NCBI RefSeq assembly: GCF_000282595.1
Contig: NZ_AKIZ01000035.1
Span: 186,001 to 250,000 of the forward strand
Reading direction: 5' to 3'
Length of the DNA stretch: 64,000 bases
Origin: Phyllobacterium sp. YR531
GTDB lineage: Bacteria; Pseudomonadota; Alphaproteobacteria; Rhizobiales; Rhizobiaceae
Shown here: one piece after another, positions 45,542 to 55,531 of the stretch
Position numbering within the stretch: position 1 is the first letter of the stretch
Layout: each line of letters begins with the position of its first letter
Notes under the pieces: model-generated
What the model saw: only the letters and a program-made list of their open reading frames with translations
Database searches by the model: none
What the model was told of the DNA's origin: nothing
Made by a program: the position numbers and the translations under genes

Positions 45542-46533
45542 GTGAGGGGCAATTGATACGTGCCATAGGCAAGTCAGGCGTCAACGCCTCTGCTGTGGGG
45601 CTCGGCACTTGGGCAATTGGTGGCTGGATGTGGGGTGGCACTGATGAAAATCAGTCGATAGCCGCGATACAGGCCTCGCTGGATGCAGGTGTCAGCCTCA
45701 TCGATACAGCTCCCGCTTATGGTCTCGGACGTTCGGAAGAGATTGTCGGGAAGGCGTTGAAGGGAAGGCGTGACAAGGCAATCATTGCCACCAAATGCGG
45801 CCTTGTCTGGCATACGCAGAGGGGAAATCATTTCTTCGATCAGGACGGAAAGCCCGTTCATCGCTACCTTGGGCGCGATGCAATTTTTCACGAGATTGAC
45901 GAGAGCCTGAAACGGTTGGGGACCGACTACATCGATCTTTACATCACCCACTGGCAAGACCCGACAACCCCTGTCGATGAGACGGTGAGGGCTTTGGAGG
46001 ATTTGCGCAGTTCGGGCAAAATCCGGGCAATTGGTGCAAGCAATGTCAGCCTTGATGAATTGAACGCCTATGTTGCAACAGACTCACTGGATGCAATTCA
46101 GGAGCGCTTCAGTATGATTGATCGCGAGATCGAAGCGGATCTTCTGCCGATAACGCGCGAGCAGGGCGTATCGACTCTAAGTTATTCTTCTCTGGCACTG
46201 GGTCTTCTCGCTGGAACGATCGATCCGGGCCGCGTTTTTTCCGGCGATGATCAGCGTAAAGACAATCCGCGCTTTTCAACTGACAACCGGCTGAAAGCAA
46301 AGCAGTTTGCCGAGGCAATCCATCCTGTCGCGGAAAAGCACAATGCAAGCATTGCCCAAACGGTGATTGCCTGGACGCTGGCGCAACCCGGAGTGACCTT
46401 CGCACTCTGTGGTGCTCGCAATCCTGAACAGGCACTGGAAAATGCCAAAGCCGGAACAATCAGGCTTGGCGCTCAAGAGCTTGCGGCCATTGACGCGGCC
46501 ATCGCAGTGAAACTGGCAAATATGGACAGGTAA
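45538..46533 (+). CDS. Aldo/keto reductase
   Basis: This 331-residue NADPH-type reductase has the TIM-barrel family signatures: LGTWAIGGWMWGG, the catalytic DTAPAYGLGRSEEIVG (Asp and Tyr), the later TKCGL lysine, the HWQDPTTP histidine, and IRAIGASNVSLDELNAY. It starts inside the SorC stop codon (ATGA overlap) and ends 11 bases before the GlpD-like gene. The likely reaction is reduction of an aldehyde or ketone, or oxidation of a sugar, in the same pathway. The substrate is not known. Confidence 0.9.
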   Translation: MSEGQLIRAIGKSGVNASAVGLGTWAIGGWMWGGTDENQSIAAIQASLDAGVSLIDTAPAYGLGRSEEIVGKALKGRRDKAIIATKCGLVWHTQRGNHFFDQDGKPVHRYLGRDAIFHEIDESLKRLGTDYIDLYITHWQDPTTPVDETVRALEDLRSSGKIRAIGASNVSLDELNAYVATDSLDAIQERFSMIDREIEADLLPITREQGVSTLSYSSLALGLLAGTIDPGRVFSGDDQRKDNPRFSTDNRLKAKQFAEAIHPVAEKHNASIAQTVIAWTLAQPGVTFALCGARNPEQALENAKAGTIRLGAQELAAIDAAIAVKLANMDR

Positions 46534-46544
46534 CGGGCTGCATC

Positions 46545-48350
46545 ATGAAGCGTGAAGAAGTGTTTGACGGGCTTCGCCGGAGCCCGAAGGTGGACGTGTG
46601 TGTCATCGGCGGCGGCATAAATGGTCTCAGCGTGTTCCGTGAACTGGCGCTGCAGGGCATCAATGTTCTGCTGGTTGAGAAAAACGACTACTGTTCAGGC
46701 GCAAGCTCCGCACTCTCACGAATGGTTCACGGCGGTTTACGCTATCTTGAAAATGGCGAATTCAATCTTGTTAAGGAGTCACTTGTCGAGCGGGACCGCC
46801 TCCTTCGCAATGCTCCGCATATGGTAGCCCCCTTGCCGACCACTGTTCCGGTATTCAGTCTATTCTCCGGCCTAGCCAATGGTGCCGTCCGGTTCCTCGG
46901 TCTAACCCGCAAACCCAGCAGGCGTGGTGCCATCGCTATCAAGGTTGGTCTGAGTATTTATGATTTTCTGACACGCAAGCGCGCGCTTATGCCCAAACAC
47001 CGGTTTCGTGGTCGACAGGCAAGTCTTGCCAAATGGCCCGCGCTCAATCCGGCAATCAAAAGCTCAGCAACCTATCATGATGCCTGGGTCAGTCATCCCG
47101 AGCGGATAGGCATCGAATTGCTGCAGGATGGTCTGTCGGCAAATCCCTTCGCCAGGGCACTCAACTATGCAGAACTCAGCCGGGATGCTGGCGGGTTCAT
47201 TGTTCGCGATCATATCAATGGATCATCCGTAACCGTAGAGCCAGACCTGATTATCAACGCGACAGGCGGTTGGATTGATGTGGCCAATACTACCCTCTTT
47301 TCCGCGAATACTCTTCCCGCGCCGCTGATGGGCGGTACCAAGGGATCGCATCTCATCATCGACAACGCCGAACTTCTGGCGGCGCTGGACGGGCATATGA
47401 TCTATTACGAGAACGAAGATGGCCGCGTCTGCATCCTCTTTCCGTATCTCGGCAAAGTGCTGGTCGGTTCTACGGATATTCGCGTCGACAGCCCGGAAAA
47501 TGTTACCTGTACGCCGGAAGAGCGTGATTACATTTTGCAGTCATTGGCCTTTGTTCTGCCAGCTATCAAGATACGGCCTGATGAAATCGTTTTTCAATTT
47601 TCCGGCGTTCGGCCCCTGCCTGCAAGCAAGGATCAGTTTACCGGGCGTATCCCTCGGGACCATTTCTGTACCTTCATAGAACAGGACAATAGTGCTCCAC
47701 CAGTCCTTTGCATGATTGGCGGGAAATGGACCACCTTTCGTTCGTTTGGGGAACTTGCCGCTGATATGGCACTTGCAAAGCTCGGCCGTGAGCGACGGCT
47801 GAGCACGACGGATCGGGCCATCGGCGGCGGGCGTACTTTCCCGGCAGATAAAACTGAGTGGATATTGTGCGTTGCTGGGAAAACCGGTCTGGAAGTTGAA
47901 CGCCTTGATCAATTGTTTCAGCGTTATGGGACCGATGCTGAGGCAATCGCTCGGTTCATTGCGGCTGGTAATGACGAGGAGATGCCCCATCAGGAATATT
48001 CAAGACGCGAGCTTCTTTTCCTGATCCGAAATGAGTCTACCGAACGTCTGGACGATATCCTGCTTCGTCGCACCACCCTTGCGATTAGTGGAGAGCTTTC
48101 AATGCAAATGATGGAAGCAACACTCGGCTTGCTCGCCGCCGAAAAAAACTGGTCTTCCGCACGACGCGACGATGAGCTGATCCAGGTTCTGCACCTGTTG
48201 GATGAAAGACATGGCGCCAATCGCGCTGCACTGAACGCACGAAATGAACAAGGAGAACATGATGCGCAACAACAGCAAAGTCCGGATGAATCGGCTTTTC
48301 GGGAAGGGACGCTGTCTCGACGTGGCGATAGATCACGGCGTGTGCAATGA
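46545..48350 (+). CDS. FAD-dependent glycerol-3-phosphate dehydrogenase-like protein (GlpD/EryB family)
   Basis: This flavoprotein is read as 601 residues, longer than E. coli GlpD at about 500. The N-terminus has the FAD motif VCVIGGGINGLSVFRELALQG, then the family segments SSALSRMVHGGLRYLENGEF and NATGGWIDVAN, and later GKVLVGSTDIRVD and GGKWTTFRSF. In context it may oxidise a sugar-alcohol phosphate made by the kinase, as EryB does for erythritol phosphate. The last 30 residues (HDAQQQQSPDESAFREG onward) come from bases that also encode the start of the aldolase in another frame. So the true C-terminus may be longer than in relatives. Confidence 0.88.
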   Translation: MKREEVFDGLRRSPKVDVCVIGGGINGLSVFRELALQGINVLLVEKNDYCSGASSALSRMVHGGLRYLENGEFNLVKESLVERDRLLRNAPHMVAPLPTTVPVFSLFSGLANGAVRFLGLTRKPSRRGAIAIKVGLSIYDFLTRKRALMPKHRFRGRQASLAKWPALNPAIKSSATYHDAWVSHPERIGIELLQDGLSANPFARALNYAELSRDAGGFIVRDHINGSSVTVEPDLIINATGGWIDVANTTLFSANTLPAPLMGGTKGSHLIIDNAELLAALDGHMIYYENEDGRVCILFPYLGKVLVGSTDIRVDSPENVTCTPEERDYILQSLAFVLPAIKIRPDEIVFQFSGVRPLPASKDQFTGRIPRDHFCTFIEQDNSAPPVLCMIGGKWTTFRSFGELAADMALAKLGRERRLSTTDRAIGGGRTFPADKTEWILCVAGKTGLEVERLDQLFQRYGTDAEAIARFIAAGNDEEMPHQEYSRRELLFLIRNESTERLDDILLRRTTLAISGELSMQMMEATLGLLAAEKNWSSARRDDELIQVLHLLDERHGANRAALNARNEQGEHDAQQQQSPDESAFREGTLSRRGDRSRRVQ

Positions 48351-49110
48351 ATCGACCTTCCTGAATGGTCTGGAGGATATGGAGTCCGTTGTAAAGGCAC
48401 TGGTCGCTGCTGCACCTGATGCCATACAGATGAATTACGGACAGGCGGATCTTCTGCAAAACGTTGATGGTAAGGATAAGCCAGCGTTGGTTATGCGTAT
48501 CGATATGGGCAATCCATATAATCCTGTCCGGCACCACAATATGTGGGCAGTGTTGCAAAATGAAGCGGAACCTCTGATTGGTGCTATCGAGATGGATGCT
48601 GCCTGCGTCGTCGTCAATCTCTTCATGCTGCCGGATGAGCCGGATCTGTTCCGGCAGTGCGTGCAAAACATTTCCCGAGTGCGCGCCGATTGCGACAAAT
48701 ATGGCCTGCCCCTGATGATTGAACCGCTGGTCATGCAGCCGGTTACCGAGCGTGGAGGGTATATGGTTGATGGCGATGCGGATAAGATCGTGACGCTGAC
48801 GAGACTTGCCCGCGAGATGGGAGCAGATATCGTAAAGGCTGACCCGACGACAAACGCTGAAGATTTCCATCGTGTGGTAGAGGCCGCGCGTTGTCCTGTT
48901 CTGGTGCGCGGCGGTGGCAAGGAAGATCTGAAGAACGTCTTTATTAAGTCGGCGGCTTTGATGCAGCAGGGTGCGATGGGCATGGTCTACGGCCGTAACA
49001 TCTACCAGCATGCAAATCCGGGAGCAGTGGTGCGTGGGCTGATGGCAATCATTCATGACAATGCCAGTGGCGAGGAAGCCTACACACTTTATCAGCAGGG
49101 CCAAGCATAG
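48262..49110 (+). CDS. LsrF/DeoC-type class I aldolase
   Basis: This 282-residue protein belongs to the DeoC/FbaB/LsrF barrel group. It starts with LFGKGRCLDVAIDHG, has EPLVMQPVTER and ADIVKADPTTNAEDF with the expected Schiff-base lysine, and ends with a phosphate-binding region VLVRGGGKEDLKNVF and MGMVYGRNIYQHANPG. ATGs at 48244, 48259 and 48262 are all in frame; 48262 is chosen because AAGGAG lies six bases upstream. It overlaps the GlpD-like gene by 89 bases in a different frame. It probably cleaves or transfers a two- or three-carbon unit from a phosphorylated keto-sugar. Confidence 0.87.
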   Translation: MRNNSKVRMNRLFGKGRCLDVAIDHGVCNESTFLNGLEDMESVVKALVAAAPDAIQMNYGQADLLQNVDGKDKPALVMRIDMGNPYNPVRHHNMWAVLQNEAEPLIGAIEMDAACVVVNLFMLPDEPDLFRQCVQNISRVRADCDKYGLPLMIEPLVMQPVTERGGYMVDGDADKIVTLTRLAREMGADIVKADPTTNAEDFHRVVEAARCPVLVRGGGKEDLKNVFIKSAALMQQGAMGMVYGRNIYQHANPGAVVRGLMAIIHDNASGEEAYTLYQQGQA

Positions 49111-49137
49111 TCATACGAACCTGAGGAGGGGTTCTGA

Positions 49138-50667
49138 ATGGGAGAATATCTGTTAGGGCTCGACGCCGGTAACACGATCATCAAGGCGGTGATCTTTGAC
49201 CTGCAGGGCAACGAGATCGCCTCTGCTGCACAGGAAGGGCATAGCAAAATGCCTTTCCCAGGCCATGTTGAGCGCGGCCTTGGCGAACTTTGGGACAATG
49301 CCAAAGTGGTTATTCGCAGCTGCATTGAAAAAGCCGGGATCAAACCCGAAGACATTGCCGCCATTGGTTGCGCAGGACATGGCAACGGGCTTTACACTCT
49401 GGATCAATCGGGCGAGCCTCTGTTTGCCATCCAATCACTCGATACGCGGGCTGCTGCTCTCGTAGAGGAATTGCAGGCCAAGGGCGTTGGAGATCTTACT
49501 TATCCGATAGGACTGCAACGCCCCTGGCCATCCCAGACCCCCACTTTGCTTGCATGGATCAAACGCTATCAACCAGAGACCTTCTGCAAGATTGGAACAG
49601 TGTTTCTCTGCAAGGATTTTGTCGTCAACCGATTGACCGATGCACGCGTCAGCGAAGTCTCTGACATGACTGGGTGCGGATTGCTGAATGTTGCAAAACG
49701 CCGCTACGATCAGAATTTGCTGGACGCTTTTGGTCTGGGCGATTGCATGAATATGCTTCCAACTCTGATTGAAAGTGCCGACATTGCCGGGACTGTTACG
49801 GATAAAGCTGCTGCCGAGACCGGACTTGCCCCGGGCACACCTGTGATTGGCGGCTTCTTTGATGTGATAGCGTCTGCAATTGGCTCGGGAGTGACACGCA
49901 CGGGTGGTGCATCAATCATCGCCGGAACTTGGAGTATCAATCAGGTAATTATTGATCGTCCAAGGTTGGACGGGCCGGTTTTCATGTCATCAACCTTCGA
50001 TCGCGATCGCTACATGGCGATTGAATCCAGTGCCACGTCTGCTGCAAATCTCGAATGGCTTGTTCGTGAATTCTTCCATGGCGAGCAACCGGGCGGCCAA
50101 TCGCCATTCGATGTCTGTTGTGAACTGGCATCTATGGTGCAACCTTCGATGAACGACCCGATCTATCATCCCTTTCTTTATGGTGCGCAGCAGGACGGGA
50201 ATGCACGTGCGGGCTTCTACGGTGTTGCTGGATGGCACACCAAGGGACATCTTGTCCGTGCACTTCTGGAAGGCGTCGCCTTTGGCCATCGCCAGCATAT
50301 AGAGACGATGCGTTCAGCAGGAGCGAGCTTCAACGAAGCGGTGCTTTCCGGTGGCGGCTCACGCAGTCTGATCTGGCCGCAGATATTCGCCGACGTGCTG
50401 GGTCTGCCGGTCTCGATTGCACGATCAAGCCAAACAGGAGCATTAGGGGCAGCAATCGCCGCCGGTACGGGTGTGGGCATATTTGCAGACTTTACTGCGG
50501 GAGTTGATGCAATGGTGACAAGCGAGCGGCACTATACCCCCGACGTCAATCGTGCGACGCACTATGAGCGCCGCTACCAGTTCTATCTGGACATCGCGGC
50601 GGCTATGGAGCCGATTTGGCGGCGCATGGCCGAAAGCGATGCTTCGTTCACGGGGGTTGCAGCGTGA
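49138..50667 (+). CDS. FGGY-family carbohydrate kinase (LyxK/EryA/LsrK group)
   Basis: This 509-residue sugar kinase has the phosphate-binding motif [17 protein letters not shown], the substrate segment [16 protein letters not shown], the FGGY hinge near [16 protein letters not shown] and the adenosine motif [23 protein letters not shown]. By eye it is closest to L-xylulokinase/3-keto-L-gulonate kinase (LyxK) and to erythritol kinase. It starts 27 bases after the aldolase stop, following GGAGGGG. It would phosphorylate the imported substrate. The exact sugar or polyol is unknown. Confidence 0.9.
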   Translation: MGEYLLGLDAGNTIIKAVIFDLQGNEIASAAQEGHSKMPFPGHVERGLGELWDNAKVVIRSCIEKAGIKPEDIAAIGCAGHGNGLYTLDQSGEPLFAIQSLDTRAAALVEELQAKGVGDLTYPIGLQRPWPSQTPTLLAWIKRYQPETFCKIGTVFLCKDFVVNRLTDARVSEVSDMTGCGLLNVAKRRYDQNLLDAFGLGDCMNMLPTLIESADIAGTVTDKAAAETGLAPGTPVIGGFFDVIASAIGSGVTRTGGASIIAGTWSINQVIIDRPRLDGPVFMSSTFDRDRYMAIESSATSAANLEWLVREFFHGEQPGGQSPFDVCCELASMVQPSMNDPIYHPFLYGAQQDGNARAGFYGVAGWHTKGHLVRALLEGVAFGHRQHIETMRSAGASFNEAVLSGGGSRSLIWPQIFADVLGLPVSIARSSQTGALGAAIAAGTGVGIFADFTAGVDAMVTSERHYTPDVNRATHYERRYQFYLDIAAAMEPIWRRMAESDASFTGVAA

Positions 50668-52292
50668 ACGCGTATAGTGGCGAAGCCGCATCAGATGAAG
50701 GCATCTATGATTTTATCATTATCGGCGCTGGGTCGGCAGGCTGCGTTCTTGCAAACAGGCTTTCGGCAAATCCCAGGCATCGTGTGCTTTTGCTGGAAGC
50801 TGGCGGCAGTGATCGGTATCACTGGATACACGTGCCGATCGGCTATCTCTTCTGCATGGGAAATCCCCGCACTGACTGGATGATGAAGACAGCAGCAGAG
50901 GCAGGTCTGAACGGACGCAGTTTGCCTTACCCTCGAGGTAAGGTGCTCGGTGGATGCTCTTCCATCAATGGCATGATTTATATGCGTGGTCAGGCGGCGG
51001 ACTATGATGGCTGGCGTCAGGCAGGCAATACAGGCTGGGGTTGGGACGATGTCCTTCCTTATTTCCTCAAATCAGAAGATAATTATCGTGGCAAATCCCA
51101 GTTGCATGGTGCTGGCGGCGAATGGCGCGTCGAGCGCCAGCGGCTATCATGGCCGATCCTTGATGCGTTTCGTGATGCGGCAGAAGAGTTGGGTATCCCG
51201 AAGACAGATGATTTCAACACTGGAGACAATGAGGGATCGGGCTATTTCGAGGTCAACCAGCGCGGTGGCCTCCGCTGGAATACCACCAAGGCCTTTCTTC
51301 GCCCCGTCATGAAGCGACGCAATCTCCGGGTTGTCACTGGGGCTGAAGTGGAACGGCTTGAGTTCGAAGGCAAGCGGGCGGTGCGGGTGCGTTACCGGCT
51401 CCAAGGCCAGGTCTGCAGCGCAAGTGCTTCAGGTGAAATCATATTGTCAGCAGGTGCAATAAACTCTCCCAAAATACTTGAGCTATCTGGCGTTGGAAAT
51501 CCAAACCTTCTCAAGGAGGCCGGTGCCAATTTCTTGCACGACCTGCCCGGGGTAGGCGAAAATCTGCAGGACCACCTTCAGATAAGGACGGTGTTTCGAA
51601 TTGAAGGCGCGAGAACTCTGAACCAGCTCTACCACAATCTGTTTTCGCGAACTGCCATGGGGCTTGAGTACGCGCTTCGCCGATCTGGGCCACTGTCGAT
51701 GGCTCCGAGCCAGCTTGGAATTTTCGCTAAAAGCGATCCTGCGCTGTTGACCCCGGATATTGAGTATCACGTGCAGCCGCTGAGCACCGATCGTCTTGGC
51801 GAGCCTTTGCATCGCTATCCGGCTGTTACAGTCTCGGTGTGCAATTTGCGACCGGAAAGCCGTGGCACAGTTCATATAGGCAAAGCCGATGCCAGATTGT
51901 CCCCCGACATCAAGCCGAATTATCTTTCAACGGCAGGTGACAGGCTCATCGCAGCGCGTTCAATCCGCCACGCCCGCAATCTGATGGCGACGAAAGCCGC
52001 CCGGAAATATCAGCCACAGGAAATATTGCCGGGCACACAATATCAAAGTGATGACGAATTGATCCAGCGTGCAGGCGATATCGCAACAACCATTTTTCAT
52101 CCTGTTGGGACATGCAAAATGGGTGGTGATGCGATGGCTGTTGTCAGCAAGGATCTGAAAGTGCATGGACTTGAAAAGTTGCGCATCGTCGATGCTTCGG
52201 TGATGCCCTCAATAGTATCGGGCAACACCAATTCGCCGGTCATCATGATTGCCGAGAAAGCTGCCGATTTGATTTTGACGGCAGCCCGTTGA
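50664..52292 (+). CDS. GMC-family flavin oxidoreductase (choline/alcohol dehydrogenase type)
   Basis: This 542-residue FAD enzyme starts at GTG, which overlaps the kinase stop by three bases. It has the FAD motif [17 protein letters not shown], the GMC signature [31 protein letters not shown] and the C-terminal active-site segment [14 protein letters not shown] with [17 protein letters not shown]. The family oxidises primary alcohols and polyols, so it fits a polyol or sugar-alcohol pathway. It closes the catabolic operon and its TGA forms the palindrome TGATCA with the stop of the opposite gene. Confidence 0.9.
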   Translation: MNAYSGEAASDEGIYDFIIIGAGSAGCVLANRLSANPRHRVLLLEAGGSDRYHWIHVPIGYLFCMGNPRTDWMMKTAAEAGLNGRSLPYPRGKVLGGCSSINGMIYMRGQAADYDGWRQAGNTGWGWDDVLPYFLKSEDNYRGKSQLHGAGGEWRVERQRLSWPILDAFRDAAEELGIPKTDDFNTGDNEGSGYFEVNQRGGLRWNTTKAFLRPVMKRRNLRVVTGAEVERLEFEGKRAVRVRYRLQGQVCSASASGEIILSAGAINSPKILELSGVGNPNLLKEAGANFLHDLPGVGENLQDHLQIRTVFRIEGARTLNQLYHNLFSRTAMGLEYALRRSGPLSMAPSQLGIFAKSDPALLTPDIEYHVQPLSTDRLGEPLHRYPAVTVSVCNLRPESRGTVHIGKADARLSPDIKPNYLSTAGDRLIAARSIRHARNLMATKAARKYQPQEILPGTQYQSDDELIQRAGDIATTIFHPVGTCKMGGDAMAVVSKDLKVHGLEKLRIVDASVMPSIVSGNTNSPVIMIAEKAADLILTAAR

Positions 52293-53261
52293 TCAGGCAG
52301 GCTTCTGGCTGGAATATTGCCCCTGCACGCGAAAGCGCCAGAGATAGGATGGCAGGATCGTTTCAATGGTCTGTGGACGGATGCCAAGACCTTCGAGCGT
52401 CCGGCCGTCAGCCTTGGCTGCTTCAGAAACGATATTATCGTTTCTGAGCTGGATGACCTGATCGGAGGTGATCATGGGTTTAGGCAGGAGGCCGAGTATC
52501 GAGCCTTGTATGGATGCCACCCAGAACGGAATCGGCAGGAAGAGACGCTTGCGTCCGATCACCTTCAGCATTTCATCCATGCACTGATGGAAAGTAAGGA
52601 CTTCGCCGCCGCCGAGTTCGTAGGTTGCGCCAGGCTGCAATGCACCATCCACAGAGCGGGCAATAGCCTCCGCAACGTCACCCACATAAACTGGCTGGAA
52701 TTTCGTATGCCCGCCGCCAATCAGGGGCAGAAATGGCGAGATGCGAGCCATTGCCGCAAATTTGTTGAAGAACCCATCCTCCGGGCCAAAGATAACGGAC
52801 GGGCGAATAATATAGGCTTCAGGCAGAATTTTTAGAACGGCTTCTTCGGCACGGCCCTTGCTGCTGGCCGAGAGAGATTGGGATTGCGGATCCGCACCGA
52901 GTGCAGACATGTGCGTAAGCGGAACACCGGCCGCGCGAGCAGCTTCGGCAACCGCCCGCGCACCAAAATCGTGCACGGTGTTGAAGCGCTGGCTGCCACC
53001 TTCGTAAAGAATCCCGACAAGATTGATCACATGATCAGATCCAGCCACAGCTCGGTCAACGGACCAACGATAGCGCAGATTGGCTTGAACCGCCTGTATT
53101 TGCCCAACGCCACCCAATGGCTGCAGATGAAAAGCTAGATCGGGGCGGCGTACAGCTACCTTGACCCGATATCCCCGCTTTGCCAACGCGCGGACCACAT
53201 GACGACCAACAAAGCCGGAGCCTCCAAAAACAGTAACCAGTTTTGGTTTGGTGATTGTCAT
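52293..53261 (-). CDS. NDUFA9-like NAD(P)-binding protein
   Basis: This 322-residue atypical SDR begins with TVFGGSGFVGRHVVRALAKRG and has NLVGILYEGG, RPSVIFGPEDGFFNKF and YELGGGEVLTF. It matches the complex I NDUFA9-subunit type common in alphaproteobacteria. Its role in complex I assembly or quinone biology is known for the family, not shown here. The stop codon abuts that of the GMC gene. The LacI regulator gene lies 142 bases further upstream in the same direction. Confidence 0.9.
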   Translation of the reverse strand: MTITKPKLVTVFGGSGFVGRHVVRALAKRGYRVKVAVRRPDLAFHLQPLGGVGQIQAVQANLRYRWSVDRAVAGSDHVINLVGILYEGGSQRFNTVHDFGARAVAEAARAAGVPLTHMSALGADPQSQSLSASSKGRAEEAVLKILPEAYIIRPSVIFGPEDGFFNKFAAMARISPFLPLIGGGHTKFQPVYVGDVAEAIARSVDGALQPGATYELGGGEVLTFHQCMDEMLKVIGRKRLFLPIPFWVASIQGSILGLLPKPMITSDQVIQLRNDNIVSEAAKADGRTLEGLGIRPQTIETILPSYLWRFRVQGQYSSQKPA

Positions 53262-53403
53262 CGAGTTCTCCTGGGTAGTCTATCGGTCTCTGTTATTCCT
53301 ATGCTGTTTAATGTGTTTTGATACGGACGCAAAGGCCTGTTGTCATTCGAATCTCGCGGCGCGTTGCCGCGCTTGGAAACCATTGTAACCCAATCTGGCA
53401 GGT

Positions 53404-54441
53404 TCAAGCGGACATTCGCAGCATAATTTCGGCATTCAGAAGGATACGCTCATTCACCGGCAGAAATGTTTTGGTATCGCGGCTTTCACCAAGTTTCTGG
53501 AGCATGAGTTCAACTGCAAATCGGCCGATTTCACTGTGGTTCTGTGCAACTGTTGTCAGTGGTGGGCACATATATCGAGCGAAGGGCTGGTCATCGTGGC
53601 CCGCTAATCGAAGGTCATCATTCTGCCTCCGACCAATTTTCAACCCAGCCTGATAGGCGGCGGCGGACACTCCCGCTGCAATGCGATCATTCCCGCAAAG
53701 CACGGTCTTGGTAGGAAACGATCCGTCCCGGAGGATACGGGCAGTTGCCTCAAAGGCAAATTTCTCCAAGCTTAATGTCGCCTCGTCTTCCACGGGCACA
53801 AAACGCGGCTCAAAGCCCAGATTATCCATCGCCCCAATGTAAGCGCTTCTTCGTTCTTGGGCATTATTATTGATTTGCGGCATCGGGAAATAACAGGGGG
53901 CATCTCCGGAGCGGATAAGATAATCCACAATAAGCCGGAAACTCTGTTGGTTGTCCGTTCCAACGAAGGGAGATGTCTCGTCAAGGGGTGAGTCGATATA
54001 CACCAAGGGTATGGATTCTGAAGTTTTGGCCAGTTTTTCATTATGGGAAGGCGTGCAAAGCGGCCCGATGATTACCCCTGCCACATTCATGGATTTAAAG
54101 GTTTCCAGCGCCCGCTCCTCAAGTTCAGGACGGCCTTCGGAACTTTGTACAAACACCATGTAGCCCGCAATGCCTGCAAGTTTCTGGATTTGGCGCGTCA
54201 GTGCCATGTAAAATGGATCGTTCGAATTGGGTACGATTACGCCGAGGATATGTGTCTTCCGGCGATAGAGGTTCGTCGCAAAAATATTGGGTTTGTAACC
54301 TGATTTGGCGAGGGCGGTCTCGACTATGTCGCGGGTAGTTTTGCGCACCGAGGACGGGTCATTGAAGTATTTGGAAACCGTTGGTCGTGACAGACCCGCA
54401 AATTCCGCAAAGTCTTCCATAGTTTTAACGTCTTTAAGCAT
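53404..54441 (-). CDS. LacI-family transcriptional regulator
   Basis: This 345-residue regulator has an N-terminal LacI helix-turn-helix (MEDFAEFAGLSRPTVSKYF) with the hinge helix (TALAKSGYKPN), and a C-terminal periplasmic-binding-like sugar domain (ILGVIVPNSNDPFYMALTR, GVIIGPLCTPSHNEK, PLVYIDSPLDE, TVLCGNDRIAAGV). It is unusual in having FAEFAGLSRPTVSKYFND, a variant also seen in Rhizobiales regulators. It is near the catabolic island and may act on it. No target is shown by sequence. Confidence 0.9.
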   Translation of the reverse strand: MLKDVKTMEDFAEFAGLSRPTVSKYFNDPSSVRKTTRDIVETALAKSGYKPNIFATNLYRRKTHILGVIVPNSNDPFYMALTRQIQKLAGIAGYMVFVQSSEGRPELEERALETFKSMNVAGVIIGPLCTPSHNEKLAKTSESIPLVYIDSPLDETSPFVGTDNQQSFRLIVDYLIRSGDAPCYFPMPQINNNAQERRSAYIGAMDNLGFEPRFVPVEDEATLSLEKFAFEATARILRDGSFPTKTVLCGNDRIAAGVSAAAYQAGLKIGRRQNDDLRLAGHDDQPFARYMCPPLTTVAQNHSEIGRFAVELMLQKLGESRDTKTFLPVNERILLNAEIMLRMSA

Positions 54442-54836
54442 CGCTTGTATTCCCTTTGGGGCTGGCGACAGCTATCTCCGATAGTCTGGTCCGGAAGAAG
54501 TCGCGGAAGAAGCCCTAATAATTTGAATAATGGATTGTAAAAAATGCAACTTAGTGTTGTATAAATATAATCGTATAGGTTGAATCTATGCAGGATATCA
54601 ATGGGTGTCAAGTTAGTTGGAATAGAAGTTAATTCTTTAAATTCGTTTCGTCTTGCACCCTGTCTGGCTGAAATCATACATCTAATTAAACCAATAAGTT
54701 TTAATAATTTACACAGTCATAAAATGCTAGCTGTAAATTTGGATACTCCGTTCCGAGCATATCATCAAATCAGACATTCGTTATTTGCTTCACCTTGATA
54801 CTTGAATGGCGAGTGGCCGCATTTGGAGAATGAAGT
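54442..54836. other. AT-rich intergenic region
   Basis: Between the divergent LacI regulator and the membrane-protein gene lie 395 bases, conspicuously AT-rich from about 54530 to 54780. No credible gene is seen. The short frame at 54580-54798 has no recognisable features. Promoters for both flanking genes are expected here but none can be picked with confidence. Confidence 0.6.
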
Positions 54837-55424
54837 ATGGAAGGCGCAATACCAAACCCGGAAGTATTCACACACGTACGCGTTATCATAGGCATTATTC
54901 TGGGCCTTAGCGTATCACGGCTGCTCACGGGTATCGCCCGCATTATCCAGCATCCCCAAAGTAAAAATATCTACATTGTTCATCTCGGCTGGGTGCTTTT
55001 CACATTCTTGACGGTCGTCCATTTCTGGTGGTTCGAATTTTATCTGCACCAGTTGGTCTTGTGGAAGTTTGAGGTTTATCTCTTCGTAATATTCTTTGCC
55101 AGCTTGCATTTTCTGGCCTGCGCCATGCTATTCCCCGACAGTATGGAGGGATATAATGGATATGAAGATTACTTCATGTCCCGCCGAGGGTGGTTTTTCG
55201 GTATTGTAATTTTGATCTTCATCTTCGATTTCATCGATACGGCCATGAAGGGCATAAGCCACTTCCATTCTCTTGGCCCTGAATACCCTTTCCGGAATCT
55301 GGTTCTTATCGGTTTGCTGTGTGCAGGAATTTATCTCAGCAATCGGCGCGTGCAACTTGCATTGCTTGTCGCAGCGCTGATCCTGCAGACCGCATTCATC
55401 CTTATTCAGTTCGATACAATTTGA
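54837..55424 (+). CDS. Unrecognised membrane protein with about six hydrophobic segments
   Basis: This 195-residue protein is dominated by hydrophobic stretches: VRVIIGIILGLSVSRLLTGI, IYIVHLGWVLFTFLTVVHFW, FEVYLFVIFFASLHFLACAM, WFFGIVILIFIFDFIDTAM, LVLIGLLCAGIYLS and QLALLVAALILQTAFILIQF. I do not recognise the family. The ATG at 54837 has GGAGA eight bases upstream. The 3' end lies just before the rpsA terminator, tail to tail with rpsA. No function is assigned. Confidence 0.8.
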   Translation: MEGAIPNPEVFTHVRVIIGIILGLSVSRLLTGIARIIQHPQSKNIYIVHLGWVLFTFLTVVHFWWFEFYLHQLVLWKFEVYLFVIFFASLHFLACAMLFPDSMEGYNGYEDYFMSRRGWFFGIVILIFIFDFIDTAMKGISHFHSLGPEYPFRNLVLIGLLCAGIYLSNRRVQLALLVAALILQTAFILIQFDTI

Positions 55425-55473
55425 AGTGCTTTGCTTTCAACTGGTGAATGCGAATTGCTGTAGCTCCTTTACC

Positions 55474-55505
55474 CAAAGAAAAACCCGCCGGCGGACCGGC
55501 GGGTT
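55474..55505 (-). terminator. Terminator of rpsA
   Basis: AACCCGCCGG pairs with CCGGCGGGTT around a four-base loop, and reading leftward the stem is followed by TTTTTCTTT. It sits 27 bases past the rpsA stop. Confidence 0.9.
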
Positions 55506-55531
55506 CAATCAAGTCAGATCTGAAAAGAAAC

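Noticed and set aside
48085-49104. A 339-codon frame on the minus strand
   Set aside because: It is antisense to the LsrF-like aldolase and the end of the GlpD-like gene and shows no family features.
53355-53371. Hairpin CGCGGC/GCCGCG downstream of the LacI regulator gene
   Set aside because: The stem has only six pairs and no T-run follows in the direction of transcription, so a terminator call is not supported.
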